This document shows positions 56,187 through 64,000 of a DNA stretch of 64,000 nt, piece after piece. Numbering within the stretch: position 1 is the stretch's first letter; every line of letters starts with the position of its first letter. The notes under the pieces are model-generated. The model searched no databases, had not been told where the DNA came from, and worked only from the letters and a program-made list of their open reading frames with translations. The stretch is from the NCBI GenBank assembly GCA_938017975.1, contig CALIKQ010000021.1:28861-92860 (forward strand), written 5' to 3'. The position numbers and the translations under genes are program-made. Source of the stretch: an uncultured Pseudomonadales bacterium. GTDB lineage: Bacteria > Pseudomonadota > Gammaproteobacteria > Pseudomonadales > Azotimanducaceae.

Positions 56187-56944
56187 GGCGACACCAATCT
56201 TTGCACCCACTCCGATCGGCGCTCCCTTTGAAGGACCTCTAATCGCAGGCGCAAAATCCAAGCCAAAGCAAACCAGCAGTAAAAACCCAGCACCATAACC
56301 AGCAAGGGAGCCCACATTTCCACAGGCATCGCCGGCCGTTCCGTCAGAGTAAAACTGGCCGGCTGATGCAACGTAAACCACCAATCTACGCTGTACTTGA
56401 TCACAGGCAAATTAATGAGGCCGACGAGCGCGAGCACGCTCGCCGCCCGACCTGCATTTCTGCCTTGGCCAGACGCCGAACGCAAAGCAAGCACGCCAAC
56501 AAATAAAAAAAACAGAATGAGGGTCGAAGTCAGCCGCGCATCCCAAATCCAGAAGGTTCCCCACATGGGTTTACCCCACAAAGATCCTGTCGCAAGTGCT
56601 AACAGCGTCATCATCGCACCCAGTGGGGCAGCCGTCTGAACGGCAGCATCTGCTATTTTTAAACGCCAGACCAAGGCAATCAGGGCGGCAATCGCCATCA
56701 TTGCATAACTCGATTGCGCAAGGATTGCAGCCGGAACATGAACATACATAATCCGAACACTTTCTCCCTGCTGGTAATCACTGGGAGCAAACAAAAGCCC
56801 CCAAACCAATCCAACGGTCAGTAAGACCAACGTCAGACAGGCCAGCCACGGCAGCATTTTCCCGCTTCTCAGATAAAAAGCCTTAGGGCTACCCCACTCG
56901 TGAAACCACCGCAACACTACTATAAACCCTCCCATAAACATCAA
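56183..56944 (-). CDS. ccmC: heme transporter CcmC
   Basis: Polytopic inner-membrane protein, 253 residues, that loads heme onto CcmE. The tryptophan-rich motif is GKPMWGTFWIWDARLTSTLILFF, with two periplasmic His residues in IMYVHVPAAI and the LHQP segment (WWFTLHQPASFTL). The start (MMFMGG) is 25 bases after ccmB; the adjacent ATG codons leave one residue of doubt. Confidence 0.97.
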   Translation of the reverse strand: MMFMGGFIVVLRWFHEWGSPKAFYLRSGKMLPWLACLTLVLLTVGLVWGLLFAPSDYQQGESVRIMYVHVPAAILAQSSYAMMAIAALIALVWRLKIADAAVQTAAPLGAMMTLLALATGSLWGKPMWGTFWIWDARLTSTLILFFLFVGVLALRSASGQGRNAGRAASVLALVGLINLPVIKYSVDWWFTLHQPASFTLTERPAMPVEMWAPLLVMVLGFYCWFALAWILRLRLEVLQRERRSEWVQRLVSP

Positions 56945-56969
56945 AATTGTAACAGATCAAGCTGACGCC

Positions 56970-57614
56970 TCAGCGGCTGACTGCAATTCTTGCGGCGACA
57001 CCAGTGGCTAAAGGCAATGACACCACCGACAGGCTCAACAGCGCTGCAAGCATGTAACCGTAGAAGCTCTGACCGCCGGACTGAACCCACTGTGTCCCAA
57101 GAATCAGGGTCGGGATCAAAAAAGGCGCGATCAATAAGGGGAGCAGCGCACTGCCCCGATCGAGTCCCACCGTCAGCATCGCTCCTAGGGTGCAAAACAG
57201 GCTCAAAATAGGCAGGCCTAGCGCGAAAGACGCCAGCATCCAAAAAATCTCCAAACCATCCAAAGCCAACATCGTTCCGAGTAAGGGCGTAATGAGCAGC
57301 AACGGCAAGCCACAACTGAGCCAATGCGCGAACGCCTTAATCGAGCAGAGCAACCACAACGGCGTTTTCCCCAAAACCATCTGCTCTAGCGCCCCGTCAG
57401 CAAAGTCGGCCTGTATGCCTCGCTCCGCGGCCAGAAGGGAGGCGAGCAGAGCCACCACCCACATCAGTCCAGCAGCTATTCCTGCGAGGATTGTTGGATC
57501 GGGGGAAATCGCAAGGGGGAACAACATCACAACGATCACTACAAACAAGACGCTCTGGACCGTGTCTGCTGGAGACCGGACCAAGATTTTACATTCCCTG
57601 ATCAGTGGATTCAT
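56970..57614 (-). CDS. ccmB: heme exporter permease CcmB
   Basis: Membrane subunit of the CcmAB ATP-binding cassette that releases holo-CcmE, 214 residues with six predicted helices. PLAISPDPTILAGIAAGLMWVVALLASLLAAERGIQADFADGALEQMVL is typical. Overlaps ccmA by four bases. Confidence 0.96.
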   Translation of the reverse strand: MNPLIRECKILVRSPADTVQSVLFVVIVVMLFPLAISPDPTILAGIAAGLMWVVALLASLLAAERGIQADFADGALEQMVLGKTPLWLLCSIKAFAHWLSCGLPLLLITPLLGTMLALDGLEIFWMLASFALGLPILSLFCTLGAMLTVGLDRGSALLPLLIAPFLIPTLILGTQWVQSGGQSFYGYMLAALLSLSVVSLPLATGVAARIAVSR

Positions 57615-58201
57615 ACGCTTTTCCCCAGAGCAAGTACCCTCGCAGAATCAAAATCACTTACGGGTTGATGACTGCTAAAGATCACAACGCCCCCTTGGGC
57701 AACTTGACGCTGACAGAGCTCCGTTAGCACTTGCCGGCCTTTTGTATCGAGCGCGCTGAACGCCTCGTCCAACAACCAAATTTGTGAATCGGTCAATTCA
57801 AGCCGCGCCAAAGCCACGCGTTTTCGTTGCCCCTCAGACAAGCTTCGACAGGGCTGGTCCAGGACATCTGCTAGGTTGAATCTTCCCAGTGCGACCTCAA
57901 GATCTTTCCGAGCTGGTGCATTTTGATTCAGCGACACCAGAAAGCTGAGATTCTCGACTGGACTTAATTGCGCGTTCAATCCGAAACGATGCCCAACATA
58001 CAGTGGGGGATCTTGTATCTCCCAAGTGACCTCGCCTTCATAATCGTCAAACAACCCCGCCAAAATCTTAAACAGCGTGGTTTTCCCGGCGCCATTGTCG
58101 CCGCGGATTTCCAGCAATTCGCCTCCACTCACAGAAAACGCCAGCTCTTTAAAAAGCCATTCTCCCTGGCGGTGGCAGCTCAAGGCGTTCACCTGCAACA
58201 T
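57611..58201 (-). CDS. ccmA: heme exporter ATPase CcmA
   Basis: ABC ATPase of the CcmABCD complex, 196 residues. Walker A is GDNGAGKTT (34-42), signature LSEGQRKRVALARL, Walker B IWLLDEAFSALD (LLDEPF in most; Pro is Ala here), H-loop SSHQPV. First gene of the ccmABCDEFGHI operon; rdgC is divergent with about 110 bases between. Confidence 0.97.
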   Translation of the reverse strand: MLQVNALSCHRQGEWLFKELAFSVSGGELLEIRGDNGAGKTTLFKILAGLFDDYEGEVTWEIQDPPLYVGHRFGLNAQLSPVENLSFLVSLNQNAPARKDLEVALGRFNLADVLDQPCRSLSEGQRKRVALARLELTDSQIWLLDEAFSALDTKGRQVLTELCQRQVAQGGVVIFSSHQPVSDFDSARVLALGKSV

Positions 58202-58313
58202 GCATGTGCTCTCGTCATTAGAACGACAATTATACGCCTATGAGGCCGGATTTAACCGCCCTGTTGCAAAACTTTGTCGTACAATGGCCACCTTTTACAG
58301 GTTCAGCAACACT

Positions 58314-59204
58314 ATGCTCTTCTCCAACGCTACATTACTCAGTTTTCAAGAATCACTCCCAGAAAACTTCAACGAATTGCTCGCCGAACAGGCCTTCGAA
58401 CCCTGCAACGCTTTCAGTCAACACAGTTTCGGTTGGGTAACGCCCATGCCTGAGGGGTTCTCGGAGCTGTCCCGGTCATTCGGTAACCGCACGCTGTTTT
58501 GCGGCAGACGCGAAGAAAAAGTGATCCCATCGAGCGCATTGCAGTCACTGATCCATGAGAAAGCCACGCATTGGGAATCACTCGAGGGCGAGCGACCCAG
58601 CGGCAAGCAACGCTTGCGCTTTAAAGAGGCCGCGCTCACCGAACTGCTGCCCCGGGCATTGTGTAAAAGTAAGAACATTCTTGCCTATGTCGACCCAACT
58701 GCCGAACTGATGGTAATCAACAGCCGTTCAGCCAATGAAGTTGAATCTTTTCTTAACTATCTGAGAACCTCCCTTGGAAGTCTTACCGTTAAGCGCCTAG
58801 ATGCAGGGACTTTGAGCACTCAGTTTTTCACTCAATGGCTTAGAAGAAATCAACCACCGGAAGGGTTTGCACTCGGTGACGCCTGTGATTTATTCGATCC
58901 CGAGGACAGTGCCAGTATCAACTGCCGTCGGGTTTCGCTACGCAGCCCAGAAATTCTAGCCCACCTCGACCATGGCCGAATCTGTACCCGCCTGCGTTTG
59001 TCCTTCGAGGACAACCTCTCATTCACACTCGACAAGGATCTTGTGCTGCAGCAAATCAAATCGGAAACGCACACCGATTTGGTTGAGATTGACGATCAGG
59101 TTGAACCCGAGGTAAGAGCACTCGCCGAACTAGACGCGCAATTTAGCCTTTTTAGCCAAGAAATGGCGCGGCTGTACCCTAAACTGGTCAAAGCCATCAG
59201 CTGA
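58314..59204 (+). CDS. rdgC: recombination-associated protein RdgC
   Basis: Ring-shaped DNA-binding protein that can restrain RecA. With ATG 58314 (MLFSNATLLSF) the product is 296 residues, near E. coli RdgC (303). FGWVTPM, GRREEKVIPSSAL, LPRALCKSKNILAYVDP and the C-terminal LTVKRLDAGTLSTQFFTQWL plus GDACDLFDPED match the family. The frame extends upstream to 58077, but that part is antisense to ccmA. A -10-like TACAAT lies at 58280-58285. The stop shares the palindrome TCAGCTGA with the convergent MFS gene. Confidence 0.94.
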   Translation: MLFSNATLLSFQESLPENFNELLAEQAFEPCNAFSQHSFGWVTPMPEGFSELSRSFGNRTLFCGRREEKVIPSSALQSLIHEKATHWESLEGERPSGKQRLRFKEAALTELLPRALCKSKNILAYVDPTAELMVINSRSANEVESFLNYLRTSLGSLTVKRLDAGTLSTQFFTQWLRRNQPPEGFALGDACDLFDPEDSASINCRRVSLRSPEILAHLDHGRICTRLRLSFEDNLSFTLDKDLVLQQIKSETHTDLVEIDDQVEPEVRALAELDAQFSLFSQEMARLYPKLVKAIS

Positions 59205-60381
59205 CCTTCTGATTGCCCGTCAGGCTCAAAAGTTGCCTTGAACGCACCATCAACGCCATCGGGATCATTAGCATTGGAAGACTTAGGTAGATCAACCAAT
59301 CCCAGCCAAGGTTTAAGAGTAGATATCCTGAGGACAACGCGGCAATCGCTTGCATTCCAAAGACAATAAAATCGTTACACGCCTGCACTTTAAACTGCTC
59401 TCCTGCCCGGTAGGTTTTTGTGAGCAGCGTTGTCCCGCCTAAGTACATAAAATTCCACCCGACCCCAAGCAACACCAAAGACCACCAATAATGCATCAAC
59501 TGCTGGTCAGATAGGGCAACGATCAAACAGAGACACAGGACGCCGGCACCCAGCTGGATCATCCTGACTGGCCCAAATCGGTCTACTAAAATTCCGCTGA
59601 ACAGCGAGGGTAGGAACATGGCCATGATGTGACTTTGTATTACCCAAGCAGTATCGGCCATATCAAAGCCATCGAGCGTGTGCATACTAACTGGGGTTGC
59701 GGTCATTAAAAGGCTCATCACACTCCAAGCCCCGACGGAGGCAGCAATCGCAAGTTTAAAATCCAGCTGCCGCGCAATTTCCATCAATGGTCGACCCTGC
59801 CCGCCGCCAACTCCGGAGGCAGAAAAATCCCCCTGATAAAACGACAGCACCAACACGGCTGCGCCCATCAACGCCGAGAGACCCAAAAACGAGCCAGCAT
59901 AGAGCGCGCCGGGAACCAATTCCTGCATTTCCATCGCGATTTTAGGGCCGAGATAAGCGGCCACAACCCCCGCAAGCATGAGGACCGACAGTGACCTTCC
60001 TAACTGGTGACCGGGCACTGCTTCTGCGACAGCAAATCGATATTGCTGAACAAAAGCATTGTGACTACCAATTAAAAAGGTCCCTACGCAAAACAACCAG
60101 AAATCTAAACTCATAATTGCGTAGGCAGCCAGCGCCCCAGCAGCCCCTGCATATCCAGCGGCCAGCATGAACCCGGCCTTCCGGCCGAATCGGCGCATGG
60201 TAAAAGATGCTGGAATTGTGGTTGCGGCAGTACCAAGGATCATCAGGGCCACTGGCAAAGTCGCTAAGTCACTGGTCGGGGCCATCTCTGCGCCGACAAT
60301 ACCAGCAAGTAAGACAACAATTGGCGCCCCTGTTTGAGCTACGCAAGCTGCGACTGTCAAAACAAGCAAAGTTCGAGGCAT
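59197..60381 (-). CDS. MFS transporter
   Basis: Major facilitator superfamily protein of 394 residues with twelve predicted helices. The loop between helices 2 and 3 reads RRFGRKAGFMLAAGYAGAAG, near the family GxxxDRxGRR motif, and the second half repeats it weakly as GILVDRFGPVRMIQLGAGVL. Helix-rich features otherwise carry no substrate marker. It resembles unassigned exporters of the YnfM/YcxA-like type rather than any named one. Convergent with rdgC; divergent from the Baeyer-Villiger monooxygenase with a 137-base gap. Confidence 0.82.
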   Translation of the reverse strand: MPRTLLVLTVAACVAQTGAPIVVLLAGIVGAEMAPTSDLATLPVALMILGTAATTIPASFTMRRFGRKAGFMLAAGYAGAAGALAAYAIMSLDFWLFCVGTFLIGSHNAFVQQYRFAVAEAVPGHQLGRSLSVLMLAGVVAAYLGPKIAMEMQELVPGALYAGSFLGLSALMGAAVLVLSFYQGDFSASGVGGGQGRPLMEIARQLDFKLAIAASVGAWSVMSLLMTATPVSMHTLDGFDMADTAWVIQSHIMAMFLPSLFSGILVDRFGPVRMIQLGAGVLCLCLIVALSDQQLMHYWWSLVLLGVGWNFMYLGGTTLLTKTYRAGEQFKVQACNDFIVFGMQAIAALSSGYLLLNLGWDWLIYLSLPMLMIPMALMVRSRQLLSLTGNQKVS

Positions 60382-60518
60382 TCGATTTTCTCAGGCACAG
60401 GGCCATGGCATGCTGCCGGCTGGATAGCGACAATTCAACCAAGTATGTCCCTCCCGAAGATTTGAGTAAATCCCCATGACATGATTCAATTTCATTTATA
60501 GTCGCAAAAGCCTTCCGC

Positions 60519-62159
60519 ATGATCGAAACTCCATCACCCTCTCAAAATAAACCAGTCACAACCGAGCAAACACCACTCGAACTCATCGTCGTCGGCGCTG
60601 GCTTTGCTGGGTTGTACGCACTCTACAGGGCCCAAGCTTCTGGCCGTTCTGCACTGGCTTTTGAACGTGGCGGTGACGTCGGAGGCACTTGGTACTGGAA
60701 TCGTTATCCGGGCGCGCGATGCGATGTGCAGAGTATGGAATACTCCTATTCCTTCGACGAGGACCTCCAGCAAAGCTGGGACTGGAGCGAGCGCTACGCG
60801 GCGCAACCCGAAATCCTCAAATATGCCAACCACGTCAGCGACCGGTTTGCGCTGCGGGACCGCATTCAATTTAACACCAGCGTCATTGGCCTTCGCTACC
60901 TTGCCGAGCACCAGGTCTGGCGCGTAGAGACCAGCAACAACGACATGTACTTCGCACGTTTTTGCATCATGGCGACTGGCTGCCTGTCTTCAACAAACTT
61001 GCCTGATTTTGAAGGGCGCGACAGTTTTGCTGGTGAGGCCTACCACACCGGCCAGTGGCCTCACGAGCCCGTCAATTTTAAGAACAAGCGCGTCGGCATT
61101 ATTGGCACTGGGTCCTCCTCCATCCAGTCTATTCCGATTATCGCAAGGGAGTGTAAGCACCTTACCGTTTTTCAACGCACTGCAAATTACTCAATACCCG
61201 CACACAACGGCCCAATTGACGAGGCTTATGCGCAGTCCATAAAAGCCGATTACCAAAGCTTCCGAGCCTTAAACCGCCAGATGTTCGCGGCCTTCGGGGC
61301 GCACTCATCTCGCTGGGAGGAATCGGTTTTTGATCTCGATGAAACAGCTCGAGACGAAAAATTCGAAGCACGATGGAGCGAGGGCGGACTTGGATTTAGC
61401 AGCAGCTTCAGCGACACAGGAAGCGACCTCAAAGCCAACCAGATTGCTGCTGAATTCGTTCGCAACAAAATACGCGCCACGGTCAAAGATCCGATCGTCG
61501 CCGAACAGCTGTGTCCTGACCAAGTCATTGGCTGTAAACGGGTCTGCGTTGATACCGATTACTACGCGACCTACAACCTCCCACATGTGAAATTAGTCAG
61601 CGTCAAAGACAATCCTATTGAGCGCATTACGCCTCAAGGGCTCGTTGTCGGCGATCAAGAATTTGAGTTTGATGTGCTGATCTTCGCCACCGGCTTTGAC
61701 GCAATGACTGGGACACTTCTCAAGATCAACATCGAGGGCCGAGATGGTATTACTTTGACGGAGAAGTGGGCCGACGGACCCAAAACCTACTTGGGCCTCT
61801 GCATTCAGGGATTCCCCAATCTCTTCACCGTTTCTGGCCCCGGCAGTCCATCAGTGCTTTCCAATATGATTGTCACCATCGAGCAGCACATTAACTGGAT
61901 CATGGATTGCCTCGATGCAATGGCGGAACGATCAGCAAACAGTATCGAGGCAACCATTGATGCAGAATCAAATTGGGTGCATTCCGGCAATGAGATTGCT
62001 GCTGGAACCCTATTCCCCACCTGTAATTCTTGGTATCTCGGCGCCAATGTCCCGGGTAAGCCCAGAATTTTTATGCCTTACGTGGGCGGATTCCCCAACT
62101 ACGTGGCAGTCTGTCAAGAAGTCGCTGATAATGATTATCCGGGCTTCTCCTTTGGCTAG
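60519..62159 (+). CDS. flavin-containing Baeyer-Villiger-type monooxygenase
   Basis: FAD/NADPH monooxygenase, 546 residues, predicted to insert oxygen next to a carbonyl in cyclic or linear ketones. First Rossmann motif GAGFAGLYALY (from G26), GGDVGGTWYWNRYPGARCDVQS, the fingerprint F-x-G-x3-H-x3-W-P at residues 170-181 (FAGEAYHTGQWP), and second Rossmann GIIGTGSSSIQ. FATGFDAMTG and GFPNLFTVSGPGSP are further marks of type I BVMOs (cyclohexanone monooxygenase group). The natural substrate is unknown. The small DUF218 gene follows after 45 bases. Confidence 0.92.
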   Translation: MIETPSPSQNKPVTTEQTPLELIVVGAGFAGLYALYRAQASGRSALAFERGGDVGGTWYWNRYPGARCDVQSMEYSYSFDEDLQQSWDWSERYAAQPEILKYANHVSDRFALRDRIQFNTSVIGLRYLAEHQVWRVETSNNDMYFARFCIMATGCLSSTNLPDFEGRDSFAGEAYHTGQWPHEPVNFKNKRVGIIGTGSSSIQSIPIIARECKHLTVFQRTANYSIPAHNGPIDEAYAQSIKADYQSFRALNRQMFAAFGAHSSRWEESVFDLDETARDEKFEARWSEGGLGFSSSFSDTGSDLKANQIAAEFVRNKIRATVKDPIVAEQLCPDQVIGCKRVCVDTDYYATYNLPHVKLVSVKDNPIERITPQGLVVGDQEFEFDVLIFATGFDAMTGTLLKINIEGRDGITLTEKWADGPKTYLGLCIQGFPNLFTVSGPGSPSVLSNMIVTIEQHINWIMDCLDAMAERSANSIEATIDAESNWVHSGNEIAAGTLFPTCNSWYLGANVPGKPRIFMPYVGGFPNYVAVCQEVADNDYPGFSFG

Positions 62160-62204
62160 ATCTCAGCGCGCCACAATACAGCGTCTTCCCTCTGGCTCAC
62201 CCCT

Positions 62205-62759
62205 ATGACCCACGATATCTATGATGCGCTCGTTGTTTTGGGCGGCAGTACTGCGAGACAGTCAGAGGCGCTCATCGGGATCGCCGATAGTGCCGCGCAC
62301 GCATTTCGGAACGGGTTAACGCCCAGCATCATCGCAACAGGCTGCTGTCACCATACCCTCGATATCTTTCCCGGCAGAACCGAGGCGCAGTGTCTTCGAG
62401 ATCTACTTATGGCAAGGGACGTACCAAGCGGTAATATTTTCACCGAGGAGCGTTCTGCCGACCTTCTTGGACGATGCCTTTTTAGCCAGCAGGAAATACT
62501 GATTCCTTGCGCTTGGTATCACCTTTTGGTTTTATGCCCTGGCGCTGTGACCAAAGATCTCCGCGACGGTATCGAGGCCCTGTTCACCGACGACTTTTCT
62601 ATTGAATGGCTTGATTCGGAGGCAGCGATCTCAGAGACCCATCGACTTGATCTCGAGGATATTAGTCAGAGAGCATTACCAGAACGCCAACAGATCGATC
62701 TAGCAGTGCCTCGTCTTGTGACTGCCAAAGGCGCTCCCGTGGCTGGATCAGATTGTTGA
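62205..62759 (+). CDS. DUF218 (YdcF/SanA/ElyC-like) protein
   Basis: Protein of 184 residues with the DUF218 pattern: ALVVLGGSTARQSEALIGIADSAAHAF at the N-terminus, IIATGCCHH, TEAQCLRDLLMARDVPSGNIFTEERSADLLGRCLF, then LLVLCPGAVTKDL. The family includes E. coli SanA and ElyC, linked to envelope function; YdcF binds SAM. No N-terminal membrane segment here, so it is YdcF-like rather than ElyC-like. The role is unknown. It lies 45 bases after the monooxygenase on the same strand. Confidence 0.75.
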   Translation: MTHDIYDALVVLGGSTARQSEALIGIADSAAHAFRNGLTPSIIATGCCHHTLDIFPGRTEAQCLRDLLMARDVPSGNIFTEERSADLLGRCLFSQQEILIPCAWYHLLVLCPGAVTKDLRDGIEALFTDDFSIEWLDSEAAISETHRLDLEDISQRALPERQQIDLAVPRLVTAKGAPVAGSDC

Positions 62760-62880
62760 AGAGCATTAACTCGGTCAGGCCCGGTCTAACGACAAACGGA
62801 ACTTCCTTCACGTAAAAATGTCTATCGCCTGCATCGACAACATTATCCCCTTCTAACAACCTCCAAATGGACCCGACATC

Positions 62881-63489
62881 ATGATCGCTTTTTTCAACCT
62901 TGTTGTTATCTCTCTCGGCATTTTAGCAGCCATCGATTCTGTAGCCGCATCTCACCATGAGCCCCATGGGGCCGTTATCGAGTTACAGACATCTGATGAT
63001 CCGCAGCCAAATGAGGAGATCCACAAAAAAAAATTAATGATCGCCATAGACGTTGACGAAACAGACATTGACGAAAAAGACGGAGAATCTCCTAAAAGGT
63101 CGGTGAGAGTCATTCGAGCGGGCACACCCGGCAGCATAGATGATGCGATGTACCTTGATATTCTCAACGATGAGAAGTTACTGGCGCACCTGCCTGACGA
63201 TGTCAAAGCCAAAATTCAGGAGGCGCTCAGCAGCAACGCCAATACCGATGAAACGGTCCGCATTTCAGAGGTTGACGTCATTGTCAGCAATGACGGAGAT
63301 CCGCATTGGATTATGCAATCTGATACCCCCAGGTTTCACGGCATGCATCGAGAAAAGATGCGGCGGCGACCACCGACACCCCCATTGAGCCAGGAAGCTG
63401 CAGAATGCGTTTTGAAGACTCTGGCCAAGGTGACGACAGAATCAGGGACCCAGCTTTTAAGAGAGGCCTGTGCGCAAGCTTATCCCTAA
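62881..63489 (+). CDS. secreted acidic protein of unknown function
   Basis: Protein of 202 residues with a signal peptide (MIAFFNLVVISLGILAAIDSVAAS, cleavage near residue 24) and a His/Glu start of the mature part (HHEPHG). The middle is strongly acidic (QTSDDPQPNEE, IAIDVDETDIDEKDGE), then VRVIRAGTPGSIDDAMYLDILNDEKLLAHLPDDVKAKIQEAL. The C-terminus has a basic REKMRRRPPTPPLS stretch and two Cys residues (C179-area ECVLKTL and EACAQAYP) that may form a disulfide. I do not recognise a family. The acidic and His-rich parts could bind metal. The stop shares CTAA with the convergent oxidoreductase. Confidence 0.65.
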   Translation: MIAFFNLVVISLGILAAIDSVAASHHEPHGAVIELQTSDDPQPNEEIHKKKLMIAIDVDETDIDEKDGESPKRSVRVIRAGTPGSIDDAMYLDILNDEKLLAHLPDDVKAKIQEALSSNANTDETVRISEVDVIVSNDGDPHWIMQSDTPRFHGMHREKMRRRPPTPPLSQEAAECVLKTLAKVTTESGTQLLREACAQAYP

Positions 63490-64000
63490 CGCTCACTTGA
63501 TTCCTCAGTCAGGTCTATCACGACTTTACCGGCAGACTGCCGGTCAACAATCAGTTGATAGGCTTGTTGAATTTCAGAAATCGGCAGTACATAGGATACG
63601 AAGGGTTTAATCCGCCCAGTCGTCAGCCACCGCATCAGCGTGATCAGCTGTCTATTCGCTATTTTTGGATGATGTTTAAAAAGCCCTTCGACCGTAAAAC
63701 CAATCACGGTCGCATCTTTCACCAACAAATGGTTGGTCTTAGCCAGTGCCGCATGCCCACTCGTAAAACCCACCACTAAAATTCGACCAAAAGGCGCTAT
63801 ACAGCGGACTGACTCATCAAATGTATCACCGCCAACGGGGTCAAAAATCACGTCTGCGCCTGACTCGGTTAAATCAAGCACTTGGGACCTGAACCCTGAT
63901 TCACCGCTTAGGATGACTTCGGCACCGTATCGGGCAACGATGGCTTTTTTAGCCTCATTACTCACGACGCCAATGACTCTCGCGCCAATCTGCAAACCCA
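63486..64000 (-). CDS. zinc-type alcohol dehydrogenase-like / quinone oxidoreductase, 3' part
   Basis: C-terminal portion (about 171 residues) of a medium-chain dehydrogenase/reductase of the NADPH:quinone oxidoreductase type; the N-terminus lies beyond base 64000. The visible Rossmann region runs GLQIGARVIGVVSNEAKKAIVARYGAEVIL, then GADVIFDPVGGDTFDESVRCIAPFGRILVVGFTSG, and the end ISEIQQAYQLIVDRQSAGKVVIDL is typical. The codon at 63995 is TTG inside the gene, not a start. Confidence 0.9.
   Translation of the reverse strand, partial: GLQIGARVIGVVSNEAKKAIVARYGAEVILSGESGFRSQVLDLTESGADVIFDPVGGDTFDESVRCIAPFGRILVVGFTSGHAALAKTNHLLVKDATVIGFTVEGLFKHHPKIANRQLITLMRWLTTGRIKPFVSYVLPISEIQQAYQLIVDRQSAGKVVIDLTEESSER

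Noticed and set aside
56187..56384. N-terminal extension of the ccmD frame
   Set aside because: Lies within ccmC in another frame; ATGA overlap at 56183-56186 marks the real start.
58077..58313. N-terminal extension of the rdgC frame
   Set aside because: Antisense to ccmA; RdgC family starts at the ATG at 58314.

Overview
This window looks like a chromosomal segment of a free-living gammaproteobacterium. Two things point there. The block dnaE-tilS-pyrG-kdsA-eno-ftsB-ispD-ispF-truD-pcm-nlpD / fdxA-mutS / recA-recX-alaS-lysC-csrA (17702-41366) follows the order known from Pseudomonas and relatives. There is also a complete System I cytochrome c maturation operon. Coding is dense: neighbouring genes usually overlap by 1-8 bases, GTG and TTG starts are common, and five convergent gene pairs overlap at their stop codons. 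No rRNA, tRNA, CRISPR array, insertion sequence or prophage was seen. The lineage cannot be fixed more finely from sequence alone.

Layout. 1-800: a beta-class glutathione S-transferase and the first codons of a VOC-type protein. 998-7208: envelope genes, namely an LpcC-like mannosyltransferase, a second GT4 glycosyltransferase coupled to an MMPL/HpnN-like RND exporter, and a YeiH-type transporter. 7339-9565: a possible 32-residue membrane peptide, a luciferase-like (LLM) oxidoreductase and gpsA. 10019-12332: a Fur-box promoter and a FecA-like TonB-dependent receptor. 12324-17671: a lipid-modification cluster of four overlapping genes (FAD amine-oxidase-like protein, DUF1365, CFA-synthase-like methyltransferase, second CFA/CNMT-like methyltransferase) with a divergent membrane fatty acid desaturase. 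17702-41366: the housekeeping block, with a LexA box between divergent recA and mutS. 41456-51261: a saccharopine-dehydrogenase-like oxidoreductase, an RND efflux pair, an unrecognised protein, a gamma-glutamyltransferase homologue, a serine hydrolase and a small membrane protein. 51258-58201: ccmABCDEFGHI. 58314-64000: rdgC, an MFS transporter, a Baeyer-Villiger monooxygenase, a DUF218 protein, an acidic secreted protein and a truncated quinone oxidoreductase.

How the genes work together. The best candidate for an under-described system is the cluster at 12324-17671. Its parts match in kind the steps known for bacterial furan fatty acid synthesis on phospholipid acyl chains: methylation, desaturation, oxygenation and a second methylation. 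The two methyltransferases differ at the residues that bind bicarbonate in E. coli CFA synthase, and the desaturase appears to be expressed from a leaderless mRNA. The housekeeping block is notable for what it lacks: rpoS, surE, cinA and accA are absent from positions where relatives carry them.
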